From CADEED01 sp963711635 (GTDB lineage Bacteria; Pseudomonadota; Gammaproteobacteria; Steroidobacterales; Steroidobacteraceae), in assembly GCA_963711635.1 (NCBI GenBank), contig CAVQEZ010000005.1, forward strand, positions 496,001 through 560,000: 64,000 nucleotides of DNA, read 5' to 3'. The notes under the pieces are model-generated. The model ran no database searches, was not told the DNA's origin, and saw nothing but the letters and a program-made list of their open reading frames with translations. Position numbers and translations under genes: made by a program. Below are positions 27,329-39,300 of this stretch, piece after piece; within the stretch, counting starts at the first letter, position 1; every line of letters begins with the position of its first letter.

Positions 27329-28848
27329 AATCCTTCAAGGCGATCGTCATCGGCGTGCTGATGGGCGTGTTCGGTAGTTCAACGGTCGGGGCCTTCTGGG
27401 TGGTGCCGGGCTTCGCGGGCCACGAGTCGATCACGCGCGAGGCACTGGGCAACCTGACCTCCGGCCCTCCGCTGGATCCCACCTCGATGACATTCCACCT
27501 GGACGCCATCGACGCCATCGTCGACGCGAATCTCGAGACCGATGACGAAGGTGAGATCCGATACAGCCCGTCGGATCACTACGACAACGAAGAATTCGCC
27601 AACGGCGCGAAGCGCATGATGAACAAGCGCCGCATCGTCATGAACGCCCTGCGGCGCGGCGATCCGCAAAGCGCGTGGATGCGCGTGGGCTCCATCCTGC
27701 ATGGCATCCAGGACTTTTACGCGCACTCGAGCTGGGAGGATTTGCAGAGAAGCGGCGTGGCGAAGCACTACGACCTCAATCTGTCGAACGATTCGGCACG
27801 GCTGCAGGCGTTCATGGACGGCCTCGGCGACTCGCTCGGAGACGAGACCTGTGGGGACGATGGCGTCACGCTGACGGAGCGCGACCACATCACCAGCGGT
27901 TACTACGAAAAGCCATTTTTTTCGTCCATGCGGCCGTACCGCCCCGCGGGCCCAAACACGGCGAGAAAATGTATTCACCTCGGCGCGACCAACCCGGTGT
28001 ACTTCTGCAGCGTCGCCATTGGTTGCGCGCCGACGCCTGCGGTCGGTTTCGAGAAAGATGCTCCGGGCAGCGAGCTGGCGAAACGCGCGCGTGATAAGGC
28101 GCGTGATGCCTCGGTGGAATTCGTTGGCGGCATCATCGCGGAGCTCAAGACGATCGGCACGCCGGAAGCGTTGCGCGGCGTCTGCTACCTCCTGGGCCGC
28201 GATCCGAATCTCTGTGCGCCATCGACGGAGCGCACCAACGTCTACCGCTACGATGAGATCTGCGTGCAGTCGGTACCGGGCGTTTACAAAGAGACACGCA
28301 TCGGCGCCACTGGCCAGAACGACACGAGGACGGTCAACCAGAAACCGCACGTCTGCGTGCACCCGCTCCACCCCGTAGGCCAGCCGGTGTACTTCTGCCG
28401 CGAAGGCACGCGCTGGATCGGCAAGCGCGACTACGCCGTACGGCCGGCCACGAGTTCCAGCACCACCCGTCGCGGGAAACTCTGGCATGACTTCGCGATC
28501 ATGCCGGATGGCACCATCACCGGGCGAACGGCGCGCGTGCTGCGGATCGAATCGAGCAACGTCGAGGCAACCTTCATTTCGGTGGATGATTTCGACTACT
28601 CGGTCTCGATCAACGACTCGACGGGCGTGAACCAGGCGCGCCTGAAAAAGACCACGGAAGACCAGCGCATCGGCAAGCCCGGCTTCACGTCTTACCGCAC
28701 GCAGGACCAGTGGATTGCTTCCGGGCCGTCATCGCTGCCGGTCACCTTCAACGACCGGTTCTATTTCACACGTCAACTGGTTGCAACCTACGAGCCCGGG
28801 GAAAAATTACCCGATTACTGTTTTGGGCCTTACAAGAGCCCACAATAG
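27325..28848 (+). CDS. Exported Het-C-like / VWA7 N-terminal-like protein
   Basis: A 507-residue exported protein (signal peptide to about residue 23, cleavage near VGA-F). The N-terminal half has the zinc phospholipase C / Het-C-like pattern: GFAGHESITREALGNL with the first His, SDHYDNEEFANGAKRM, and VGSILHGIQDFYAHSSWEDL, the signature GxLHxxQDFYAHSxW. Several cysteines (YFCSVAIGC, GVCYLLGRDPNLC) suggest disulfides. The C-terminal half is beta-rich without a known domain. It is coupled to the Ig-repeat lipoprotein gene by ATGA overlap, so the two products probably act together at the cell surface. Whether it hydrolyses lipid is unknown. Confidence 0.7.
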   Translation: MKSFKAIVIGVLMGVFGSSTVGAFWVVPGFAGHESITREALGNLTSGPPLDPTSMTFHLDAIDAIVDANLETDDEGEIRYSPSDHYDNEEFANGAKRMMNKRRIVMNALRRGDPQSAWMRVGSILHGIQDFYAHSSWEDLQRSGVAKHYDLNLSNDSARLQAFMDGLGDSLGDETCGDDGVTLTERDHITSGYYEKPFFSSMRPYRPAGPNTARKCIHLGATNPVYFCSVAIGCAPTPAVGFEKDAPGSELAKRARDKARDASVEFVGGIIAELKTIGTPEALRGVCYLLGRDPNLCAPSTERTNVYRYDEICVQSVPGVYKETRIGATGQNDTRTVNQKPHVCVHPLHPVGQPVYFCREGTRWIGKRDYAVRPATSSSTTRRGKLWHDFAIMPDGTITGRTARVLRIESSNVEATFISVDDFDYSVSINDSTGVNQARLKKTTEDQRIGKPGFTSYRTQDQWIASGPSSLPVTFNDRFYFTRQLVATYEPGEKLPDYCFGPYKSPQ

Positions 28849-28853
28849 GCGCG

Positions 28854-29784
28854 CTATCGGCCGCCAGCGAAGTCTTCTCGCGTCAGCGCGCGATTGATGC
28901 CAAAGGCGGCGCGCGCACCTTCGGCCGCCGCGACGATGGAGAGCTGTACATCGCGGATGATGTTGCCGGCCACGAAAACGCCGGGCACGCTGGTGGCCTC
29001 ATATTCACCGCACAACACGCCGCCATCGCGGCCGAAGCGGCAACCCAGCGATTCCGCGAGCCGCGATTGGCTGTGCGACGGCGTGTCGAAGAACATCGCA
29101 TCACGCGCTCAGCGCTCGCCGCCGGCGAAGTGCACGGCGCGCAGGCGACCGCGCGCGCCTTCGAGCCTGGCGATGTGCTTCTCGACCAGTGCAATACCAT
29201 TGGCGTCAGCAGGCGGCGCTGCTCGGACGAATATCCAGCGGCGCCGTCGGTGCACAGCACGATGTCGTCGGTCCAGGCGGTCATGGCCCGCGCCATCTCG
29301 AAGCCGCGCTGGCGGCGGCCATAGACCAGCACGCGCCGGTCGCGCATCTCCCACCCGTCGCAGTACGGGCATTGGAAGACGCTGCGTCCGAACAGCTCGT
29401 CGATGCCGGGGGATGCGCGGCACGATATCGAATACGCCGGTGGCGATGAGTAGTTTGCGGCAGCGGACACGCCGGCCGTCCGCCAGGCGGACCGCGAAGC
29501 CCCGCGCGCCACGGCCGGGCGGCGCTGACTTCCTGCGGCAGGAAGCGCACACCGGGGTAACGGCGCACCTCGCGGCGCGCAATCGCGAGAAAGTCCTGCG
29601 GCGGCACTCCGTCGCGCGACAGGTAAGCGTGCATTTGCTTGGAAGCCCAGCTACGTGGCGTTCCGGTATCGCACAGCAGCACCCGGCGCCGCGCGCGGCC
29701 GAGAATCAATGCGGCGGACAGCCCGGCCGGGCCCGCTCCCGCGATCACTACATCCCAGGCGCCGCGCGGCAAACGCTCGCGCAT
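28854..29784 (-). pseudogene. Thioredoxin-reductase-like NAD(P)/FAD oxidoreductase, frame broken
   Basis: Pieces in consecutive frames spell a TrxB-like enzyme of about 305 residues: the FAD motif VVIAGAGPAGLSAALILGRA at the start, then LLIATGVFDIVPRIP, the redox-active CPYCDGWE (CxxC), an NADPH-domain part (VLVYGRRQRGFEMARAMTAW), and a C-terminal FAD block CGEYEATSVPGVFVAGNIIR followed by an AAAEGARAAFGIN helix. At least four indels separate them (near 29530, 29420, 29230 and 29110). All landmarks survive, so the breaks are recent or artefactual. It would pass electrons from NADPH to thioredoxin or a similar partner. The ATG used is at 29784. Confidence 0.7.
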
Positions 29785-29787
29785 CCG

Positions 29788-30009
29788 TCAATGTGCGATC
29801 GGCGTGGACGACTGCTCGACGGGCTCCTCGACTTCCGGAAACGACGACCGGACAGGCACCGTTCGCGGCAGTGCGGCGGCCGCCGAAGCGTGCTCTCGAA
29901 GTCGCCGTTCCCGCTGCATCTGCTTCAGCTTCGCGTTGGTCAGTTCGAGGGCTTTCGCGAGTGCCCACAATGCCGCAGTTCGTAAGGCCCATTTCATGAT
30001 GGTGTTCAT
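29788..30009 (-). CDS. Small helical protein, unknown
   Basis: A possible 73-residue product starting MNTIMKWALRTAALWALAKA, with an amphipathic helix, a basic region (QMQRERRLREHASAAAAL) and a Pro-rich C-terminus. A frame extending further upstream exists but is Pro/Gly-rich. Three bases separate its stop from the start of the thioredoxin-reductase-like locus, so it would be the first gene of that unit. No family recognised; coding status moderately supported. Confidence 0.4.
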   Translation of the reverse strand: MNTIMKWALRTAALWALAKALELTNAKLKQMQRERRLREHASAAAALPRTVPVRSSFPEVEEPVEQSSTPIAH

Positions 30010-30208
30010 GACGCGAAGTTTGCGCATCGATGACATGTTGCGCAGCGGCGGCACAGGTGAACCCGGCGTGGGAAGCGCCCCACCCGGTGGTGTGCGGACG
30101 GCTAACAGTGTGCCGAAGCATCCGCCACACATCGCGCCGCGTCTTACAGCGCAACAAGTCGGGCGTACGCGTTAATGCACGCCTCTCCACGTACAGACGA
30201 GAATTTCC

Positions 30209-30803
30209 ATGAATACGAACCAAGTCAGGGAGCTGCTGCTGCAGTCGCTCGAGCACGAGCGCGGCGGCGTAAAGATTTACAAGGCGGCGATTGCGGCCGC
30301 GCAACGCCCGGACCTCGAGTCCGAGTGGACCGAGTACCTGGAGCAGACCGAGCAGCACGTCGCAGTCGCTCACGGACATCTGCGAGCCTTCGAGATCGAT
30401 CCGTTCACGACGACGCCGGGCACGCAGATCGTGAAGGCCACGGTGCGCGCGCTGCTGCAGGCCATCGAGACCGCGCGCGCCGCGGGCGATCCCAAGGCCG
30501 CGCAGATCGTCGCCGCCGAATGCGTCGTGCTGGCCGAAACCAAGGATCACCTCGACTGGGAACTGATCGGCGAAGTGGCCAAGGAGCTGACCGGCGACGC
30601 AGCAACAGATCGTGCTCGAGGCCTACGAGAAGATCGAAGAGGAAGAGGACGAGCACCTGTATCACACGCAGGGCTGGGGCCGTGAGCTGTGGCTGGAGTC
30701 GCTTGGGCTGCCCGCCGAGCTGCCGCCGCCCGAGGAGAAAGAGCACGTGACCTCCGCGGCCGAAGCACAGCAAGCCAAGGAAATGCGCGAGCCGCGTCAC
30801 TGA
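30209..30803 (+). CDS. Ferritin-like domain protein (frameshifted)
   Basis: About 197 residues after rejoining two frames near 30600. The first part has ferritin-like helices with metal-type residues: LLLQSLEHERGGVKIYKAAI (Glu-His-Glu), TEQHVAVAHGHLRAFEID, and AAECVVLAETKDHLDWELIG. The second frame gives QQQIVLEAYEKIEEEEDEHL, the last metal-binding helix, and a tail ending at 30803. It probably handles iron or acts in a peroxide response. It lies 18 bases upstream of the HPII-type catalase gene and is likely co-transcribed with it. Confidence 0.7.
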
Positions 30804-30821
30804 GCAAACGAGGAACAAAAA

Positions 30822-33243
<2,422 letters not shown>

Positions 33244-33244
<1 letters not shown>

Positions 33245-33291
33245 AATGGGGTCAGACCCCATTTCCTAGCAAATGGGGTCTGACCCCATTT
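33244..33291. repeat. Pair of 21-base palindromes (REP-like)
   Basis: Two nearly identical 21-base self-complementary units, 33244-33264 and 33271-33291, separated by six bases. Each reads AAATGGGGTC, then A or T, then the near-complement GACCCCATTT (the two differ at the central positions AG/TG). They lie between the convergent catalase and DUF1772-like genes, overlapping both stop codons. They resemble the short palindromic repeats scattered through gammaproteobacterial genomes and may act as a bidirectional terminator or mRNA stabiliser. Confidence 0.75.
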
Positions 33292-33725
33292 AGCTGCGGA
33301 GGATGGCGACGGCGATGAACACGAACGCGGCGAAGGTCGAGCAGCGCGTTCGCGGCATGCGAGATTTCCCAGCGATCGCGCAGCTGTTCCCAATCTTCGG
33401 GCGCCTCGGTCCAGTTGTTCGTGCGGCGATTCACCGGGAAGGTGTACACCCAGGACACGACTTGCGTCATGAGGATGGCGACGAACGCGAGCGTGGCGGG
33501 AATCTCGGCCGACTCATCGGCGACCACGGCGAACCAGAGGTTGGCGACGATTGCAGCGATGACCACGAACCCGGTGCGATTCCACCCACGATAGATCTGC
33601 TGGACAGTAAGGTAGGCCTCGCGCCGCAACGGCAGCTTGTTGGGCAGCTCGAGCACGTGCGCGGCGGCGGGCATGAGCGCAACGGCCGTCAGCACCAGGG
33701 CCAGGAGCGAGGCGAGGGATTCCAT
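33290..33725 (-). CDS. DUF1772-like small membrane protein (frameshifted)
   Basis: About 145 residues with three to four membrane helices: LASLLALVLTAVALMPAAAH, FVVIAAIVANLWFAVVA, FVAILMTQVVSWVYTFPV, and after a shift near 33335 AAFVFIAVAILRS at the C-terminus. The segment NWTEAPEDWEQLRDRWEISH is similar to the conserved polar loop of DUF1772 (anthrone-oxygenase-like) membrane proteins. Its stop codon lies within the REP-like repeat. Function unknown. Confidence 0.5.
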
Positions 33726-33803
33726 GCCGGCAGCATGGAACCCGGTGACTGTTCGGGACTGTCGCCAGGAAGCCCTCAGCCCGTGTCAGCGGCGGCCGGG
33801 TCC

Positions 33804-34340
33804 TTAGAGATGCGCCGCCACTTCGCGGGCCAGCTTCTCGGCGAGCGCCGGCGTCGTCTGCGTATCCGACTTGCAGCCCGCCGCCACCAGCGCGAGGTGA
33901 GTGCTGGTCCGGAATGCCAATTGCGCGCCCAGCATGCCGCCGTCGACAACTTTGGCTTCCTCGCCGATGCCGGATACGTCCTGCGTGTCACCGAAAGCCT
34001 TGAGCGAGGACGTCATTCCCACATAGTTGGCCTTCACGTCGGGCACTTCGTTCCAGCCCGGCCCGAACACCGTGACGCTGCCACAAAGCCTGCCGTCGGC
34101 GGCCTTCCAATGGCAGGTGTTGGTGTTGTTCGGCATGGCGTTCTGGCTGGCCGTCACCGGTTGACCGATGAGCGCTTCCGCGTTCGGGATCAGCGAGCAG
34201 GGGTCGCCGCTGGGCGAGCTCTTCGCCCCGGAGGCTGCCGTTGTTTGTGAGGACGGCGCCGACCCGTCGCGTTCGCCGGTGGACTGAGAGCATGCACCGA
34301 GGGCGATGGCTGCAACCAATATCAGCATTCTATGCGTCAT
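33804..34340 (-). CDS. DUF3558-like lipoprotein
   Basis: A 178-residue lipoprotein: signal MLILVAAIALGAC (lipobox GAC), a Ser/Thr/Ala-rich linker, then DPCSLIPNAEALIGQPV and NNTNTCHWKAADGRLCGSVT, the paired-cysteine pattern of the DUF3558 family, followed by a final cysteine in LVAAGCKSDTQTTP. Members are outer-envelope proteins of unknown function. ATG at 34340 is the only start preceding the lipobox at the right distance; a very long frame reading on upstream is an artefact. It lies 89 bases downstream of hipA on the same strand. Confidence 0.72.
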   Translation of the reverse strand: MTHRMLILVAAIALGACSQSTGERDGSAPSSQTTAASGAKSSPSGDPCSLIPNAEALIGQPVTASQNAMPNNTNTCHWKAADGRLCGSVTVFGPGWNEVPDVKANYVGMTSSLKAFGDTQDVSGIGEEAKVVDGGMLGAQLAFRTSTHLALVAAGCKSDTQTTPALAEKLAREVAAHL

Positions 34341-34429
34341 GTATTTGTTCTCCCTCCGTTGACGCGCAAACCTAACACGCCTCGATCGGGCGTTTCTTCT
34401 GTGGAGTAGTTTGCTGTCGATAACGCCTG

Positions 34430-35758
34430 TCATGTGTCCGTCCCTCCCAGCAGCTTGGCCGCCCGCCCCATGCCGTCGAATATTCTCGCGGCCAGACCCT
34501 GCGGAAAGCCGCGCGGCAGTTCGCGTTGCACGTCGCCGATGACCGTGGCGGTCTTCGCCAGCATCTGGTCGATCAACGTGCCGGCCGCGGCGCCGAGGCC
34601 GAGCTTCTTTGCGAGAGCCTCGAAGTGCCGCCGCTGGATGATCGCCAGATGGTAACGCGGCCGTTCGCCGGGTAGCGCCATCGCGAGCCTGGCTTTTTCG
34701 AGCGGGATCTCGTTGGCACGTTTGCCGATCACGGGCCAGGCCGAGAGCACGTCGTAGAGAGGCGTAAGCTGAAACTTCCCACCCGCGAGAATCCTTATGC
34801 TGAAGTTCTTGGCGTGGCCGTCGATGGCCGCGAGCAGGAAGAACAACAGCTGCGCCTTGAACAGGGTCTCCAGATCGCGCTGTGCTTCGTTCGAGTGCCG
34901 CAGGATGTCGGCCAGCTGCAAGAACCCGGGCCCACCGTCCGACTGGTACTTCTTGTACCAGGGCGTGCCCGTCGCCTGCGCAAAATCCTCCTGCATGAAG
35001 CGCAGCCAGTAGCGACTGCTCGAATGCAGCCGCCGGTCGAATCTCTCGACGATCAGAACCTTGTGCGGGCCGAATTCGCCGATCTCGCAGTTGGCGGCCG
35101 CGAGCCCGAACGCAGAGACGATGCGCGAGCACAGCCACTCGTTCTCGACCGAGGTACGCATGTCGGCCTGGTACTGACTGATCACGCCGAGCGGCAATTT
35201 GAAGATGTGAGTCGAGGGCGTGGATCCGACCGGCCGGCACCATTGGCCATGGTGTTTGATGAAGGCGGTCTTCTCCTGCGCGCCCGCGATGGAGATGCGA
35301 AATTCCCTTTCGTCGCGGACCAGCGCGCTGGATGAAGTGACCCAGCCGAGCTCGTTGGCGATGTCGGTTTCCGACAGGGTGACCGCGTCGATCATGTCGA
35401 TGCGCGGCGGAGTCTGATCCGCAGGGACGATCTGCACGGCGCCGACGCAATCGCGGCCGATCGCCGCCAGCAGATCGAAAGGGCCGCGTGAGGCGGTCTG
35501 AAACCGTTCCTGAATACGGCGCCGGATGGGCTCGCTTTCCGGCAGCAGGTTGTCGAAAAACGCCTCGACCCGCTTGCCCGTGTAGGGCACGTTGCTGATG
35601 GGCAATGGCAGCGATATCGAGATCGGCCGGGTCTCCGGCGCCGCGAGCCACGCATCGTCGTATTGAAACTCCATGCGCCCGCGTGACGAGAGGCGCCAGG
35701 TACCCAGCGACTGCCCGTTCGCCCAGACTCGCAGCTCGCGAATGCCGGCAGGGGACAT
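34430..35758 (-). CDS. hipA: HipA-type serine/threonine kinase toxin
   Basis: A 442-residue HipA-family kinase. The N-terminal Couple_hipA region contains LRVWANGQSLGTWRLSSRG and LPESEPIRRRIQERF; the kinase core has FRISIAGAQEKTAFIKHHGQ (nucleotide lysine), HIFKLPLGVISQYQADM, VLIVERFDRR, the catalytic Asp in LFFLLAAIDGHAKNFSIRI and the metal Asp in LTPLYDVLSAWPVI. In E. coli HipA phosphorylates glutamyl-tRNA synthetase and causes growth arrest and persistence. All key residues are present. The GTG/ATG-type start at 35758 is two bases after the hipB stop, so toxin translation follows antitoxin translation. Confidence 0.93.
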   Translation of the reverse strand: MSPAGIRELRVWANGQSLGTWRLSSRGRMEFQYDDAWLAAPETRPISISLPLPISNVPYTGKRVEAFFDNLLPESEPIRRRIQERFQTASRGPFDLLAAIGRDCVGAVQIVPADQTPPRIDMIDAVTLSETDIANELGWVTSSSALVRDEREFRISIAGAQEKTAFIKHHGQWCRPVGSTPSTHIFKLPLGVISQYQADMRTSVENEWLCSRIVSAFGLAAANCEIGEFGPHKVLIVERFDRRLHSSSRYWLRFMQEDFAQATGTPWYKKYQSDGGPGFLQLADILRHSNEAQRDLETLFKAQLLFFLLAAIDGHAKNFSIRILAGGKFQLTPLYDVLSAWPVIGKRANEIPLEKARLAMALPGERPRYHLAIIQRRHFEALAKKLGLGAAAGTLIDQMLAKTATVIGDVQRELPRGFPQGLAARIFDGMGRAAKLLGGTDT

Positions 35759-35760
35759 GC

Positions 35761-36003
35761 TTACCACTCGGCCTTGGGTTTGCTGCCGGCGACTCGCTCG
35801 CCCAGCGTCATCTCGAGATCGAGCGCATTGAGCCAGGCAAGCAGCTTGCTGGTGTCGAGTGCCGCGGGATTGGATTCGAGCACCGAGAGCCGGTTTTGAC
35901 TGAGGCCGACTTTCTCGGCCACCGCGGACTGTGACAACTTCAAGTGCTTGCGGCGCGTCGCGAGCATCGCGCCGATGTGGGCAGGCGTGGTGATCGTTCT
36001 CAT
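35761..36003 (-). CDS. hipB: HipB-type antitoxin, XRE-family helix-turn-helix
   Basis: An 80-residue Cro/C1-type protein with the HTH in LATRRKHLKLSQSAVAEKVG followed by LSQNRLSVLESNPAALDTSK and a C-terminal strand region (NALDLEMTLGER). HipB binds and neutralises HipA and represses the operon. Three operator-like palindromes lie immediately upstream of its start, the nearest eight bases away, consistent with autoregulation. ATG at 36003. Confidence 0.92.
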   Translation of the reverse strand: MRTITTPAHIGAMLATRRKHLKLSQSAVAEKVGLSQNRLSVLESNPAALDTSKLLAWLNALDLEMTLGERVAGSKPKAEW

Positions 36004-36010
36004 TGCAAGA

Positions 36011-36079
36011 TATCCGTGGGGCAGATAGTTGCATTATATCCGTGCGACGGATAAGTACAACTTATCTGCGGCGCGGATA
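36011..36079 (-). promoter_or_regulatory. Triple HipB operator
   Basis: Three 17-base palindromes with the pattern TATCY-N7-RGATA at 36011-36027, 36037-36053 and 36063-36079. The central one (TATCCGTGCGACGGATA) is a perfect 7+3+7 inverted repeat; each outer one has mismatches. Their centres are exactly 26 bases apart. The half-sites match the known E. coli HipB operator core TATCC...GGATA, with the spacer one base shorter. Confidence 0.85.
36033..36060 (-). promoter_or_regulatory. hipBA promoter
   Basis: On the minus strand, TTGTAC at 36055-36060 and a perfect TATAAT at 36033-36038 are separated by 16 bases. The central operator (36037-36053) fills the spacer and the proximal operator covers the expected start site near 36026, so HipB binding would block RNA polymerase. 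Spacing and the consensus -10 support a sigma-70 promoter. Confidence 0.7.
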
Positions 36080-36352
36080 CCGACGGCCACTCTATATATA
36101 TGCGCCGCAGGGGGACCCAGCCCACACGCTGACGCCTTCCCGGTTGTTCAACGTCCGGATTCGCGGCACCCCGACTCGCCCGCCGGAGATGTAGGAGTGC
36201 TGCTGACAAGACCCTTCCGGGTGCTCTGCTACTCTCGTTTCCGCGTAAGTTGAGGCCTACAACATTGCGGCAATGCGCACGAGCAACGCCCGCAGAAGTG
36301 CTCCAACTTAGCCCTGTCCGTCTCCCAGTCCTGTGACCCCTGCGAGTCCACG
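36080..36352. other. Region upstream of the poly-HAMP kinase gene
   Basis: About 270 bases between the hip operators and the kinase start. It has an AT-rich patch (CTCTATATATATGCG near 36091-36105) and no coding frame. It should contain the kinase promoter; no convincing ribosome-binding site precedes ATG 36353. Confidence 0.45.
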
Positions 36353-39300
36353 ATGAGCACCACCAAAGAAGCCTTACGCGTAACGACGGACTCCACGAGT
36401 GGCGTGGAGAAGGGGCGTGCCCCGAGTCGAAATGGTGGGCGCTCGAAGTCCAGACCTGGGCGCAAGCAGCCACCTCGCCTGGTACCTGCGCTCAAACTTT
36501 CGTCGGCCCCCGATCGCAAGTCGCCAGATCTGCGAGCGCGCCAATTGCACTCGGCGATGGTGGCGTTTCGCGACGGCGACTTCGCAGTGCGACTGCCCAC
36601 GGATTGGGACGGAACAGACGGGCGTATTGCCGAGGCCTTCAATCAGGCGCTGGCACACGAGGATCGCATCACGCGTGAGATCACCCGGTTGAGCACGGCA
36701 GTCGGCAAGGAAGGTCGACTGCGCCAACGCATGTCGGTGCCGGGTGCAATCGGCGGCTGGGCGGAGAAGGTCGAACTACTCAACTCACTTCTGGATGACC
36801 TGGTGCGTCCGACCACGGATGTCGCACGCACGATTGGCGCGGTCGCCAAAGGCGATCTGGGTCAGTCGATGGAACTGGAAGTCGATGGGCGCCCGTTGAA
36901 GGGCGAATTCCTGCGTTCCGCGAAGCTCGTGAATACCATGATCGAGCAGCTCTCCGTGTTCACCTCCGAGGTGACGCGTGTCGCTCGCGAAGTAGGCACG
37001 GAAGGCAAGCTGGGTGGACAGGCCCAGGTCAAGGGCGTATCCGGCGTCTGGAAGGAACTCACCGAGTCGGTGAACCAGATGGCCGGCAACCTGACCGCCC
37101 AGGTGCGCAACATCGCCGATGTGACCATCGCCGTGGCCAACGGCGACCTGTCGAAAAAGATTACCGTGGACGTGCGCGGCGAAATCCTGCAGCTCAAGGA
37201 AGCCATCAACAAGATGGTGGACCAGTTGCGGTCGTTCGGCTCCGAAGTGACACGCGTTGCGCGCGAGGTCGGAACCGACGGTCGCCTCGGCGGCCAGGCG
37301 GTGGTGCCCGGCGTGGCAGGCACCTGGAAGGACCTGACGGATTCCGTGAATGCCATGGCTACCAATCTCACCGCGCAGGTGCGCAACATCGCCCAGGTGA
37401 CCACGGCGGTCGCTCGCGGCGATTTGAGCCGCAAAATCACGGTCGACGTGAAGGGCGAAATTCTGGAGCTCAAGGAAACCATCAACACGATGGTGGACCA
37501 GCTCAACGGCTTCTCGTCTGAAGTCACGCGCGTCGCGCGAGAAGTCGGCACCGAGGGCAAGCTCGGTGGTCAGGCGCAGGTGGGCGGCGTCGCCGGCACC
37601 TGGAAAGATCTCACCGACTCCGTGAACTCGATGGCCTCGAACCTCACGGGCCAGGTGCGCAACATTGCCGAGGTGACGACGGCGGTGGCCAAGGGCGACC
37701 TCTCGCGCAAGATCACCGTGGAAGTGAAAGGCGAAATCCTTGCACTCAAGAACACCATCAACACGATGGTCGACCAGCTCAACAGCTTCGCATCCGAAGT
37801 CACGCGCGTCGCGCGCGAAGTGGGTACCGAAGGCAAGCTCGGCGGCCAGGCGGAGGTCGGCGGCGTGGCCGGCACGTGGAAAGATCTCACGGACAATGTG
37901 AACTTCATGGCCTCGAACCTCACAGGCCAGGTCCGCAACATCGCGGACGTCACCACGGCCGTGGCCAACGGTGACTTGTCCAAGAAAATCACTGTCGACG
38001 TCAAAGGCGAAATTCTGGAGCTCAAGAACACCATCAACACGATGGTGGACCAGCTCAATGGTTTCGCGTCCGAAGTGACGCGCGTGGCGCGCGAGGTCGG
38101 CACGGAGGGCGAGCTCGGCGGCCAGGCCGAAGTGCGCGGCGTCGCCGGCACGTGGAAGGACTTGACCGACTCCGTCAACGCGATGGCCACCAATCTGACG
38201 GGCCAGGTGCGCAACATCGCGGACGTCACGACCGCGGTCGCCAAAGGCGACTTGTCGCGCAAGATCACGGTGGAAGTGAAGGGAGAGATCCTGGAGCTCA
38301 AGAACACCATCAACACGATGGTGGACCAGCTCAACGGCTTCGCCGGTGAAGTGAGCCGCGTGGCCCGAGAGGTGGGCACCGAAGGCAAGCTGGGCGGTCA
38401 GGCCGAGGTACCGGGTGTCGCAGGCACGTGGAAGGATCTCACCGACAACGTGAACTCCATGGCCTCGAACCTCACGGGCCAGGTTCGCAATATCGCGGAC
38501 GTGGCGACCGCGGTCGCGAATGGTGACCTCTCCAAGAAGATCACCGTCGACGTGAAGGGAGAAATTCTGGAGCTCAAGAACACCATCAACACGATGGTGG
38601 ACCAGCTCAATGGCTTCGCCGGCGAGGTCAGCCGCGTGGCGAGGGAAGTCGGTACAGAAGGAAAGCTGGGCGGTCAGGCGCTAGTCAAAGGCGTGGCAGG
38701 CACCTGGAAGGATCTCACCGACAACGTCAACTTCATGGCTAACAACCTGACCGGACAGGTCCGTAACATCGCGCAGGTCACGACCGCGGTGGCGCGAGGC
38801 GACCTCAGCCGCAAGATCACGGTGGACGTGAAGGGCGAAATTCTCGAGCTGAAGGAAACCATCAACACGATGGTCGATCAGCTCAACGGCTTCGCCTCCG
38901 AGGTGACCCGCGTCGCGAGGGAGGTCGGCACCGAGGGCAAGCTGGGCGGTCAGGCGCAGGTGCCCGGCGTGGCCGGTACCTGGAAGGATCTCACCGACTC
39001 CGTGAACGCGATGGCCACGAATCTCACGGCACAGGTGCGCAACATCGCCGACGTGACGACGGCCGTCGCACGCGGCGACTTGTCGTCGAAGATCACGGTG
39101 GAAGTGAAGGGCGAAATCCTCGCGCTCAAGAACACCATCAACACGATGGTGGACCAGCTCAATGCGTTCGCCGGCGAGGTGAGCCGCGTGGCGAGCGAAG
39201 TCGGCACCGAGGGCAAGCTCGGCGGTCAGGCGGCCGTGGAAGGTGTGGCCGGTACCTGGAAGGATTTGACCAACAACGTGAACTCCATGGCCGCGAATCT

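Noticed and set aside
33804..35651. Single 615-residue minus-strand frame joining the hipA region and the lipoprotein
   Set aside because: The N-terminal half is antisense-phase noise over hipA; the lipoprotein has its own start and lipobox at 34340.
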